Assembly (NCBI GenBank): GCA_001564275.1
Contig: LKND01000014.1
Location: 1 to 42,279, forward strand
Direction of reading: 5' to 3'
DNA from: Natrialbaceae archaeon Tc-Br11_E2g14
Lineage (GTDB): Archaea; Halobacteriota; Halobacteria; Halobacteriales; Natrialbaceae
DNA length: 42,279 nucleotides
Below are positions 15,793 to 24,075 of this stretch, one piece after another; the stretch's first letter is position 1; the number at the start of each line of letters is the position of its first letter. A model generated the notes under the pieces. The model made no database searches, was not told where the DNA came from, and worked only from the letters and a program-made list of their open reading frames with translations. Both the position numbers and the translations under genes were made by a program.

Positions 15793-17511
15793 TCAGAACA
15801 GTCCGGAGACGTTCCCCTCGTCGTCGACGTCCATCCCGGCGGCGGCGGGCTTTTCGGGGAGCCCCGGCAGGGTGAGGACGTCAGCCGTCAACACGACCAG
15901 GAACCCCGCGCCTGCCGAAGGGTAGACCTCGCCGATCTCGAGCGTCCAGCCCTCGGGAGCCCCTTTCTTGCTCGCGTCGTCGCTCAGCGAGTGGAACGTC
16001 TTGGACATACAGATCGGCACCTCGTCGAAGCCGAGGCCACCGAGACGTTCGATTTCGGACTCGGCGTCGCTATGATACTCGACGCCGTCGGCTCCATAAA
16101 TCTCCGTCGCCACGGTCTCGATCTTCTCCTTGATCGGGGCGTCGATGTCGTACAGCGGCTCGAAGTCCGATGGGGATTCGGCGGCGTCGACGAGTTCGTT
16201 CGCGAGGTCGGCCCCGCCCTCACCACCCTCGAGGAAGACGTTGGATTCGGCGACGCGGACGCCGAGGTCCTCCCGACAGTGCTCGAGGACGGCCCCCACC
16301 TCGGCGTCGCTGTCGCCAGGGAACCGGTTCAGCGCGACCACGACCGGCACGCCGAACTGCTGGAGGTTCCGGACGTGTCTGTCCAGGTTCTCGAAGCCGC
16401 GCTCGACGGCCTCGACGTCCTCGGCCTCGAGGGCGTCCAGGTCCGCCGGCCACATGTCCTGGCCGTGGTACTTCAGCGCGCGGACGGAGGCCACGATGGT
16501 GACGGCGTCGGGTTCCATCTCCCCGAAGCGACAGACGATGTTCATGAACTTCTCGGCCCCGAGGTCCGAGCCGAAGCCGGCCTCCGTCACGAGGTACTCG
16601 GAGAGGTGGGCGGCGACGTCGTCGGCAAGCAGCGAGTTCGTCCCGTGGGCGATGTTCGCGAACGGGCCACCGTGGACGAACGCCGGCGTTCCCTCGATGG
16701 TCTGGACAACGTTTGGCTTGAGGGCGTCCTTGAGCAGGAGGGCGACTGCACCTGTCGCCTCGATATCGTCGACGGTGATCGGATTCGCGTCCTCGTCGTA
16801 AGCGACGATGATGCGGCCAACCCGCGCTTTGAGGTCGCTGATGCTGTCGGCGAGACACAGGACGGCCATCAACTCGGAGGCGGCGGTGAGGATGAAGCCG
16901 TCCTCGCGCGGAATGCCCGTGACCTCGCCGCCCAGGCCGATGGCGATCTCCCGCAGGACCCGATCGTTCATGTCGATCGCTCGCGGCCAGTTGACCCAGT
17001 TGACGGCGATGTCGAGGTCGTTACCCTGCTTGATGTGGTTGTCGAGCATCGTCGAGATCAGGTTGTGCGCCGATGTGAGGGCGTGAATGTCGCCCGTGAA
17101 GTGGAGGTTGATGTCCTCCATTGGCAGGACCTGCGAGTAGCCGCCGCCTGCTGCGCCACCCTTGACGCCGAAGACCGGCCCGAGTGAGGGTTCGCGGACG
17201 GCGACCAGTGCATCCTTCCCGATGTGGTTGAACGCCTGGCCGAGACCGACAGTCGTCACCGTCTTGCCCTCACCCATCGGTGTCGGCGTCATTCCCGTCA
17301 CGAGGATCAGCTTGCCGTCGTCGTCGTGTTCGTTCCGAATGCGGTCGATGGCATCGAGTTTGACCTTCGCGATTTCGTCGCCGTACAGCTCGAGGTCGTC
17401 TCGCGCCAGGCCGAACGGTTCGACGACGTCCGCGATGTGATCCGTCTCGACGGCCTGTGCGATTTCGTAGTCGGTGGGTACCCCGTCGCCTGCGTCGTCG
17501 TCTGGTGACAT
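15793..17511 (-). CDS. fhs: Formate-tetrahydrofolate ligase (10-formyl-THF synthetase)
   Basis: A 572-residue ATP-dependent ligase interconverting formate + THF + ATP and 10-formyl-THF + ADP + Pi. The P-loop-like TPTPMGEGKT is at residues 75-84. Other family signatures are REPSLGPVFGVKGGAAGGGY, VLPMEDINLHFTGD, AVNWVNWPRAIDMND, GGPFANIAHG and LNRFPGDSDAE. The ATG at 17511 (MSPDDDAGDG) is preferred to the frame opening at 17559. It faces folCP divergently across 271 bp containing the shared 16-mer. In an oxidative methyl pathway it would run in reverse, releasing formate and conserving energy as ATP, with formate passing to the nearby FDH. Alternatively it makes formyl-THF for biosynthesis. Confidence 0.94.
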   Translation of the reverse strand: MSPDDDAGDGVPTDYEIAQAVETDHIADVVEPFGLARDDLELYGDEIAKVKLDAIDRIRNEHDDDGKLILVTGMTPTPMGEGKTVTTVGLGQAFNHIGKDALVAVREPSLGPVFGVKGGAAGGGYSQVLPMEDINLHFTGDIHALTSAHNLISTMLDNHIKQGNDLDIAVNWVNWPRAIDMNDRVLREIAIGLGGEVTGIPREDGFILTAASELMAVLCLADSISDLKARVGRIIVAYDEDANPITVDDIEATGAVALLLKDALKPNVVQTIEGTPAFVHGGPFANIAHGTNSLLADDVAAHLSEYLVTEAGFGSDLGAEKFMNIVCRFGEMEPDAVTIVASVRALKYHGQDMWPADLDALEAEDVEAVERGFENLDRHVRNLQQFGVPVVVALNRFPGDSDAEVGAVLEHCREDLGVRVAESNVFLEGGEGGADLANELVDAAESPSDFEPLYDIDAPIKEKIETVATEIYGADGVEYHSDAESEIERLGGLGFDEVPICMSKTFHSLSDDASKKGAPEGWTLEIGEVYPSAGAGFLVVLTADVLTLPGLPEKPAAAGMDVDDEGNVSGLF

Positions 17512-17718
17512 GGTTGGGCTAGCTTTTCTGAGTACGAGTATCAATGTTGGCGTACGCATATGTTCCCGAATACGATGTGTTTGAACCGGACAGTCAGCTG
17601 AGTCACGGGAGTAAGGGCCCGAAAATCAGGCGTTGCCGGGAGGAAAGGGACAACCGGTGGCTTTCATGACAGCGTCACATCGACGCAGGTCGCCGAACCG
17701 AATTGCCACTCATCAGCT

Positions 17719-17734
17719 CCCCGATAGGTTGTGG
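17719..17734 (+). promoter_or_regulatory. Shared 16-mer upstream of folCP (copy 2)
   Basis: CCCCGATAGGTTGTGG, exact repeat of 6014-6029. Here it lies 20 bp upstream of the TATA-like box of folCP and is followed by TCCAC, giving a small GTGG/CCAC inverted repeat. This position, just upstream of BRE/TATA, suits an activator or repressor site. Function is inferred only. Confidence 0.42.
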
Positions 17735-17753
17735 TCCACTCGGTGTCGGGGCG

Positions 17754-17759
17754 TTTATT
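17754..17759 (+). promoter_or_regulatory. TATA-like box of folCP
   Basis: TTTATT in the context GGGCGTTTATTCC, 24-29 nt before the ATG at 17783. This fits a leaderless haloarchaeal transcript; no Shine-Dalgarno sequence is present. Confidence 0.5.
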
Positions 17760-17782
17760 CCGTCGCCCGAGCAACACCTGAT

Positions 17783-20239
17783 ATGGAATTTCACGAGGCG
17801 GTCGATACCCTGTACGGACTGGATCGGATGCGACCAGAGATGGGAACGGAGACCACCGCCTCGTTGCTCGGACACCTCGGAGACCCCCACGCCGATCTGA
17901 CTGCGGTACAGGTCGCTGGCTCGAACGGAAAGGGTAGCACGGTCGCTATGCTCGATCGCATCCTCCGGGAACACGGGCTGACGGTGGGCCGGTACGTCTC
18001 ACCCGACCTGAACGACATCCGCGAGCGGGTCACCGTCGACGGCCAGAAGATCACGAAGGACGCGCTCGCCACATTCGTCGAGCAGGCCTGGCCCCACATC
18101 GACTCGATGGATGCGACGAACGAGGCCCCGACGTTCTTCGAGACACTCACTGCCATGGCCCTCTGGTACTTCGACCGCACTGATGTCGACGTGGCGATCC
18201 TCGAGGTCGGCATCGGCGGGCGCTACGACGCGACGAGCGTCGTTGAGCCAGCAGCCGCGGCGGTCACGAGTGTCAGCCTCGAGCATACCAGTGTTTTGGG
18301 AGACACCGTCGAGGAAATCGCGCTTGACAAGTGCCAGGTCGCCCCTGACGGGGCCCCGCTCGTGACCGGCACCACCGACACGGCCCTCGAGACGATCAGG
18401 GGCGAAACCGACGTGGTGACCGTCGGGGTGGCTGGCGAGGAATCGACCGACGATGGGATCCACTCGGACGTCGTCGTTGCGGAGACCGGGATGACCTCGC
18501 CGACGGAAGCGGGCGTCCAGCTCGAGGGGGGCGACTGGCGAGTGGAGACCCGTAGCCCGTTGCTGGGAGCTCACCAGGCCCTGAACGCCGGCATTGCGGC
18601 GACGCTGGCACGACAGGTCGACGACGTCGACGACGGAACGATCGCGAGGGGCATTCGCAACGTCCACTGGCCTGGACGGTTCGAGATTGTCGGGACCGAC
18701 CCGCTGGTGGTCCTCGACGGGGCGCACAATCCGGCTGCCTGTGAAACCGTCACCGCGTTGCTCGAGCGCTTCGAGTACGAGGAGTGTACGCTCGTGTTCG
18801 GGGCCATGAGCGACAAGGACCACGCGGCCATGAGCCGAGCGCTTCCAGCCGCAGACACGGTCCTGCTCGCGGAACCGAACATCTACCGCGCCGAGGACAC
18901 CGAGGCGCTGCAGACGGTCTTCGAACGCGAGCGCGGAACCGAGACGGACATTCAGCGCTGCCAGTCCGTCCATGACGCGATCAGGCAGGCGCTTGCAGGT
19001 GCGAGAGGGGACGATTGCGTGCTGGTCGCCGGCTCACTGTATCTCGTGGCCGAGGCGCGAAACTGGTGGACGCGCACGCCGGTATCCGCTCGGACAGACA
19101 CCAGCCCGCGAGCCAGGGCCACCTTGCACAACGCCGACGTTCCGTCGTCGGTCCGCCGGGCGGGCGCGGGCGAACTGGTACACCGGACCGTTCACGTCAG
19201 GGTCCAGCGCGACCTCGCGACCGATCTCGAGGACAGACTCCGAGCACTGGGGGGGTCCGTGGCGCTCTCGGGCGTCGAGAAGACCGGCAAGCCCGTCGAC
19301 GTGGTGCTCTCGGGCACGCTCGAGCAGTTTCGGGGTCTCATCGAGGACCTCCGGGGGCGTTCGGGGGAGGCGAGACGACTGGTCGATCACCTCCAGACCG
19401 TCCTCGAGATCGAACCCTCCTCGACCGACACCCCCTGGGGCGACGGCACGGCTGTCATGGGCATCCTCAACGTGACTCCGGATTCGTTCCACGACGGCGG
19501 GGAGTACGACCGGATCGACGCGGCCGTCGAACGGGCCCACGAGATGGTCGAACACGGTGCCTCGATCGTCGACATCGGTGGCGAGTCGACCAGGCCCGGA
19601 GCGGTACCCGTCACCGCGGACATCGAACGTGAGCGCGTCGTGCCGGTGATCGAGGCCCTCGAGGACCTGGACGCGCTGCTCTCGGTCGACACGCGGAAAC
19701 CGGGCGTCGCCGAGGCTGCCATCGATGCCGGTGCCGGCATGGTCAACGACGTGACCGGCCTCGAGGATGCCCGGATGCGACAGGTCGTCGCCGACCACGA
19801 CGTCCCGGTCGTTTTGATGCACAGTCTCTCCGCGCCGGTCGATCCCGACCGGACACCCGCCTACAGCGACGTGGTCACCGACGTCCTCGAGGACCTGACC
19901 GAACGGGTGTTGCTCGCGGAGCGGGCCGGCATCGATCGATCGCGGATCGTCGTCGATCCGGGACTGGGCTTCGGCAAGACCGCCACCCAGAGCTTCGAAC
20001 TGGTGGACAGGGTCGAGGAGTTCCGGGGGCTCGGGACACCGCTGATGATCGGCCACTCCCGCAAGTCGATGTTCGCCTCGATCACCGAGGATTCCGCCGA
20101 CCGGCTCGCTCCGACGGTTGCGACGACGGCCCTGGCCGCCGAGCGCGGTGTCGACGTGGTTCGCGTCCACGATGTCGCTCCAAATGCGGCAGCCGTCAGG
20201 GCAGCCGAGCGCACCCTCGACACCCACGAAGAACGGTAA
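17783..20239 (+). CDS. folCP: Bifunctional folylpolyglutamate/dihydrofolate synthase - dihydropteroate synthase (FolC-FolP fusion)
   Basis: An 818-residue fusion. Residues 1-~430 are FolC (Mur-ligase fold): P-loop GSNGKGSTV at 46-54, RYVSPDLNDIRERV, EVGIGGRYDAT and LDGAHNPAACE. Residues ~555-818 are FolP: GILNVTPDSFHDGG from 560, DIGGESTRPG near 597, DPGLGFGKT near 725 and MIGHSRKSM. Between them ~110 residues (HRTVHVRVQRDLATDLEDRL...) form an extra region of unknown role. Such a FolC-FolP fusion has been described in halophilic archaea. Start ATG 17783 follows a TATA-like box by ~25 nt, and the earlier frame to 17633 is atypical. It supplies the folate on which the surrounding enzymes depend. 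The gene stands alone on its strand. Confidence 0.94.
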   Translation: MEFHEAVDTLYGLDRMRPEMGTETTASLLGHLGDPHADLTAVQVAGSNGKGSTVAMLDRILREHGLTVGRYVSPDLNDIRERVTVDGQKITKDALATFVEQAWPHIDSMDATNEAPTFFETLTAMALWYFDRTDVDVAILEVGIGGRYDATSVVEPAAAAVTSVSLEHTSVLGDTVEEIALDKCQVAPDGAPLVTGTTDTALETIRGETDVVTVGVAGEESTDDGIHSDVVVAETGMTSPTEAGVQLEGGDWRVETRSPLLGAHQALNAGIAATLARQVDDVDDGTIARGIRNVHWPGRFEIVGTDPLVVLDGAHNPAACETVTALLERFEYEECTLVFGAMSDKDHAAMSRALPAADTVLLAEPNIYRAEDTEALQTVFERERGTETDIQRCQSVHDAIRQALAGARGDDCVLVAGSLYLVAEARNWWTRTPVSARTDTSPRARATLHNADVPSSVRRAGAGELVHRTVHVRVQRDLATDLEDRLRALGGSVALSGVEKTGKPVDVVLSGTLEQFRGLIEDLRGRSGEARRLVDHLQTVLEIEPSSTDTPWGDGTAVMGILNVTPDSFHDGGEYDRIDAAVERAHEMVEHGASIVDIGGESTRPGAVPVTADIERERVVPVIEALEDLDALLSVDTRKPGVAEAAIDAGAGMVNDVTGLEDARMRQVVADHDVPVVLMHSLSAPVDPDRTPAYSDVVTDVLEDLTERVLLAERAGIDRSRIVVDPGLGFGKTATQSFELVDRVEEFRGLGTPLMIGHSRKSMFASITEDSADRLAPTVATTALAAERGVDVVRVHDVAPNAAAVRAAERTLDTHEER

Positions 20240-20765
20240 CGCCTGAGCATCCGCCGCCTTGCGCTCAACGGAACCCGCCGACGCACCAGCCACCAGCACG
20301 GCACGCGCGTCCCTCTCGGCGAAGCCCGTGAAGCCGACGAACGTCGACCCGGTGGACCTGGGCTCGACGAACCTGCCCGACGTTGGGTCGATGCCTGCCT
20401 CCGACCGTCGAGTGTCGGCTGACCACCCCTTGCGATCAACCTCGAGCTATCAAATTTGTTTACTTTTGTGGTCGGCCTCGAGATCACCAGGATCCACCCA
20501 GTTCGTGGACCGCTCCGGGGAACTCGATCGAGAAATACGGCGGTCGCTAAAGCGCCCAGAAACGGCTTTTTGACGGATCTTGTTCGGATTTCCTCGAGAG
20601 CATAACTGATCTGCGAGTGGACAGTTGTCTGTCATTTATACCGTCTTTTATAATCGACCGAAACCACGTTGTGCATATGCTATTGTCAGCCAAACCGAAC
20701 CTGACTGGCCGAACAGCCGGGGCGCGTACCTGGCCGTCACAAGCGCCAACGGAGGGTGACCGTCG
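20240..20765. promoter_or_regulatory. Intergenic region upstream of the DMG/sarcosine oxidoreductase operon
   Basis: 526 bp. The first ~200 bp have coding-like composition but no frame I trust; short open frames on both strands look like chance or remnants. After ~20440 the DNA becomes AT-richer (CAAATTTGTTTACTTTTG). TATA-like TTTTATAAT lies at 20646-20654 and another (CATTTATAC) just before it. CATATG is at 20674-20679, near the expected transcription start. A strong Shine-Dalgarno GGAGGGTGACC at 20751-20761 precedes the ATG at 20766. The operon therefore probably has a leader of about 85-90 nt, unlike the leaderless folate genes. Confidence 0.5.
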
Positions 20766-23297
20766 ATGAGCGACGATTTCCCCGCGGCTGCCGAGACCGT
20801 CATCATCGGCGCTGGTATCGTTGGGAACAGTCTCGCCTACCACCTCGCGAAGGAGGGACGCCGTGACATCCTGTTGACCGACAAGGGGCCGCTACCCGAC
20901 CCCGGTGGGTCGACGGGCCACGCCTCGAACTTCCTGATGCCCGTCGAGCACTCCAAGGAGATGACCCATCTCACTCGGCGGAGCATCGAGCAGTATGAGG
21001 ATATGGACACCTTCACTCGGAGTGGCGGCCTCGAGGTCGCCCGAACCGACGAGCGAATGGCGGAACTCAGGCGGCGCGTCCAGTCGGCAAAGGCCTGGGG
21101 AGAGGCCGGTCGCCTGGTCGACGTCGAGGAGATCGAGGAGATGGTCCCCTACCTCAACACGGACATCATCAAGGGTGGGTTCTACAGCGAGGGTGCGGGG
21201 ACCTGTGACCCGCTTCGAGCGGGCGAGGTGATGCGGGCGCGGGCGGACGCCGAGACCGACGGCGGCCTCACGGTCTCGCCGAACACGGAAGTCCTCGACG
21301 TCCACGTCGAAGACGGGGAGATCCAGGCCGTCGAGACGGACCGCGGTACCGTCGAGGCGGGCGAGGTTGTCATCGCTGCGGGCCTCTGGAGCCCGAAGAT
21401 CGCCGACATGGCGGGCGTCGACATGCCGCTGACTCCCGCCGTCCACCAGATGGTCAGCGTCGGCCCGATTTCGTTCTTCGAGGACTACGAGGGTGAGATA
21501 TCCTTCCCCGTCGTCCGTGACATGGACACCCAGATGTACGAGCGCCAGCACGGCAACGACCTCGAGGTTGGCTCCTACCAGCACCGACCGATCCTCTGGG
21601 ACGTCGACGACGTGCCATCGATCGACGAGGCCCCGCTCTCGCCGACCCAGCCACCGCTGACCGAGGACGCCTTCGAGCAGTCGATGGCCGACGCCCTCGA
21701 GATCGTGCCCGAACTGCTGGACGATCCCCAGGCAGGTGTCCGTCACGAGATCGACGGTCTGTTGTCGGTGACGCCGGACGGGATGCCCTTGCTCGGACCG
21801 CTCCAGGACGTCGACGGCCTCTGGTCGTGTTCGGCGGTCTGGATCAAGGAAGCCCCCGCGATCGGCGAAGCCGTCGCCCAGTGGATGACCCGCGGCTGGT
21901 CGGAGATCGACCTCCACGGCTCGGACGTCAACCGCTTTTACGAGTACGGAACCTCGAAACAGTTCGTCGAGAACCGCGCTCACGAGGGCTTCCAGAAGAT
22001 CTACGGCATCGTCCACCCGGCCGAGCAGTGGCAGAGCTCCCGTCCGCTCCGGACCAGTCCGTTCTACAACCGGCAAGAGGACCTCGGGGCCCGATTCTTC
22101 GAGGCCGCCGGCTGGGAGCGCCCACAGTGGTTCCGCTCGAACGAGGACCTCGTCCGGAAGTACAACGAGGAACTCGAGGGGCTCCTCCGGGGCAACGAGT
22201 GGGACTCCCGGTGGTGGTCAAACACTATTCTCGGCGAGCACCTGCACATGCGCGACCACGTCGCCATGGTCGGGGACATGGGATTCGGAAAGTTCGACTT
22301 CGTCGGCTCGGACGTCGTCGAGTACCTCGAAAAGATGGCCGTCGGCCGCGTCGACGTGGACGTGGGCAAGACCGTCTACACGCCGATCCTGGCCGAGAAC
22401 GGGGGCTTCGTCTCCGACCTCACCATGGCACGGATGGGCCCCGAACAGTATCGGGTCATCACTGGCGGTGCCGCGGCCGGTGCCGACCGCGCCTGGTTCG
22501 GGAGTCACATCCCCGAGGACGCCGACGTCGAGTTGATCGACCGGACCGAATCGCTGTGCACGCTCGGTGTCTGGGGGCCGGATGCCCGCAACGTCGTTCA
22601 GTCCGTCACTGAAGAGGACGTCTCCCACGAGGCGTTCCCGCCGTACACCGCCCAGCACATCACGGTCGGCGAGGTCGACGCCTGGGCGATGCGGCTGTCC
22701 TACGTCGGCGAACTCGGCTGGGAGATCTACGCCCCGATGGGCCAGGGGCAACGCCTCTGGGACGTCATCGCCGAGGCCGGCGAGGAGTACGACATCCGCC
22801 CGGTCGGGATGGGCGTCTACGGCACCACCGGCCGCATGGAGAAGGGCTACCGTCTCCACGGCCACGAACTCGAGCTCGAGTACAACCCGGCCGAGGCGGG
22901 CCTCACCTTCCACGGGGTCAAAGAGGCCGACTTCATCGGGAAAGAGGCCTACGCGCAGGCGATCGAGGAGGCGAACGCCGCGACGCTGTGTACCCTCTCG
23001 GTCGACGACCACACCTCATCTGACGGCGAGCGTCGCTTCATGCTGGGCAACGAGCCGATACTCGACCAGGACGGTGAGGTCATCGTCGACGACCACGGCC
23101 GGGAGTCGTACGTCACGAGCGCGGGCACCGGTCCGAGCGTCGGCAAACACCTCCTGATGGCGTACCTCCCGCCGGAGCACGCAGAGGAGGGGACCAGCCT
23201 GCAAGTCGAGTACATGGGCGAACAGTACCCGGTGACCGTCGAGGTCGTCGGCAGCCGACCGCTGTTCGACCCGAAAAACGAACGCATCCGGAGCTAA
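20766..23297 (+). CDS. FAD-dependent dimethylglycine/sarcosine oxidoreductase with C-terminal GcvT-type folate domain
   Basis: 843 residues. The N-terminal DAO domain starts with the Rossmann motif GAGIVG (15-20). GGSTGHASNF carries H52, aligned by eye with the histidine that binds FAD covalently in dimethylglycine oxidase. From ~430 a GcvT-like half follows, with ERPQWF, FGKFDFVGSDVVEYL, LTMARMGPEQYRVITGGA, LGVWGPDARNVV, SYVGELGWEIY and GRMEKGYRLHGHELE. The architecture is that of DMG dehydrogenase, sarcosine dehydrogenase and DMG oxidase. These oxidise an N-methyl group and pass it to THF as 5,10-methylene-THF. etfB begins 4 nt after the stop, so the electron acceptor is almost certainly ETF, making this a dehydrogenase rather than an oxidase. 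DMG versus sarcosine cannot be decided. Translation starts behind GGAGGGTGACC. Confidence 0.88.
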   Translation: MSDDFPAAAETVIIGAGIVGNSLAYHLAKEGRRDILLTDKGPLPDPGGSTGHASNFLMPVEHSKEMTHLTRRSIEQYEDMDTFTRSGGLEVARTDERMAELRRRVQSAKAWGEAGRLVDVEEIEEMVPYLNTDIIKGGFYSEGAGTCDPLRAGEVMRARADAETDGGLTVSPNTEVLDVHVEDGEIQAVETDRGTVEAGEVVIAAGLWSPKIADMAGVDMPLTPAVHQMVSVGPISFFEDYEGEISFPVVRDMDTQMYERQHGNDLEVGSYQHRPILWDVDDVPSIDEAPLSPTQPPLTEDAFEQSMADALEIVPELLDDPQAGVRHEIDGLLSVTPDGMPLLGPLQDVDGLWSCSAVWIKEAPAIGEAVAQWMTRGWSEIDLHGSDVNRFYEYGTSKQFVENRAHEGFQKIYGIVHPAEQWQSSRPLRTSPFYNRQEDLGARFFEAAGWERPQWFRSNEDLVRKYNEELEGLLRGNEWDSRWWSNTILGEHLHMRDHVAMVGDMGFGKFDFVGSDVVEYLEKMAVGRVDVDVGKTVYTPILAENGGFVSDLTMARMGPEQYRVITGGAAAGADRAWFGSHIPEDADVELIDRTESLCTLGVWGPDARNVVQSVTEEDVSHEAFPPYTAQHITVGEVDAWAMRLSYVGELGWEIYAPMGQGQRLWDVIAEAGEEYDIRPVGMGVYGTTGRMEKGYRLHGHELELEYNPAEAGLTFHGVKEADFIGKEAYAQAIEEANAATLCTLSVDDHTSSDGERRFMLGNEPILDQDGEVIVDDHGRESYVTSAGTGPSVGKHLLMAYLPPEHAEEGTSLQVEYMGEQYPVTVEVVGSRPLFDPKNERIRS

Positions 23298-23301
23298 AGC
23301 C

Positions 23302-24075
23302 ATGCACGTCCTCGCCTGTATCAAACGCGTCCCCAACACGGGCGCATCGATCGTCCTCACCGACGACGAACAGCACATCGACGCGAGCAACCTCGGGTTC
23401 ACCATGAGCCCACACGAGGAGTGTGCCGTCGAGGAAGCCATCCAGCTCACCGAAGATCACGGGGGGAGCTCCCACGTCCTCACGCTCGGCCCGTCCGAGG
23501 CCGACGAACAGCTTCGAACCGGCCTCGCCATGCAGGCCGACGAGGCGACGCTCCTCGAGACGGACGGCGAGGAGTGGGGGCCGAGAGCCACGGCCGCAGC
23601 CATCGCCAGGGGGATCGAACATCAAGGCGATGGCGAGAACCCGTTCGACGTCCTACTCTTCGGCAACGAGTCGGCCGACACGGCGAACTACCAGGTCGGT
23701 GTGCACGTGGCGAAGCGACTTGGCCTGCCCTGCGTAACGGGAATCAAATCACTCGAGATCGAGGACGGAACCGCCATCGCCGGACGCGAAGTCTCCGGCG
23801 GGGAGGAGATTTATCGGGTCGATCTCCCGGCCGTCATCACGGTCAAGGAGGGGATCAACGAGCCACGGTACGCCTCGATGCGTGCGAAGATGCGCGCTCG
23901 AAACCAGGAGATACCGACCCTCGAGCCGGCGGGCGAATCCGGGCCGGGCACCCTCGAGAAGATCAGACTCGAGGCCCCCCAAACGGACGACAGCGAGGCC
24001 GAGATCCTGGGAGAGGGTCCGGAGGCGGTTCCCGACGTGATCGAAGTTCTCGAATCGGAGGTTGAGGTGCTATGA
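23302..24075 (+). CDS. etfB: Electron transfer flavoprotein beta subunit
   Basis: 257 residues of the EtfB family. The protein begins MHVLACIKRVPNTG and contains MSPHEECAVEEAIQL. The conserved stretch LLFGNESADTANYQVGVHVA is the region corresponding to the dehydrogenase-recognition and AMP/FAD area, followed by LPAVITVKEGINEPRYASM. The ATG follows the stop of the oxidoreductase by 4 nt with a GGAG (23290-23293) upstream. The 3' end overlaps etfA by 4 nt (ATGA). ETF would take two electrons from the reduced FAD of the upstream enzyme and deliver them to a quinone reductase (ETF-QO/FixC type), which is not in this window. The adjacent placement suggests a dedicated ETF rather than the one for acyl-CoA dehydrogenases. 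Confidence 0.93.
   Translation: MHVLACIKRVPNTGASIVLTDDEQHIDASNLGFTMSPHEECAVEEAIQLTEDHGGSSHVLTLGPSEADEQLRTGLAMQADEATLLETDGEEWGPRATAAAIARGIEHQGDGENPFDVLLFGNESADTANYQVGVHVAKRLGLPCVTGIKSLEIEDGTAIAGREVSGGEEIYRVDLPAVITVKEGINEPRYASMRAKMRARNQEIPTLEPAGESGPGTLEKIRLEAPQTDDSEAEILGEGPEAVPDVIEVLESEVEVL

Noticed and set aside
15634..17187. 517-codon open frame antisense to fhs
   Set aside because: Shadow frame; fhs on the minus strand has full-length family motifs.
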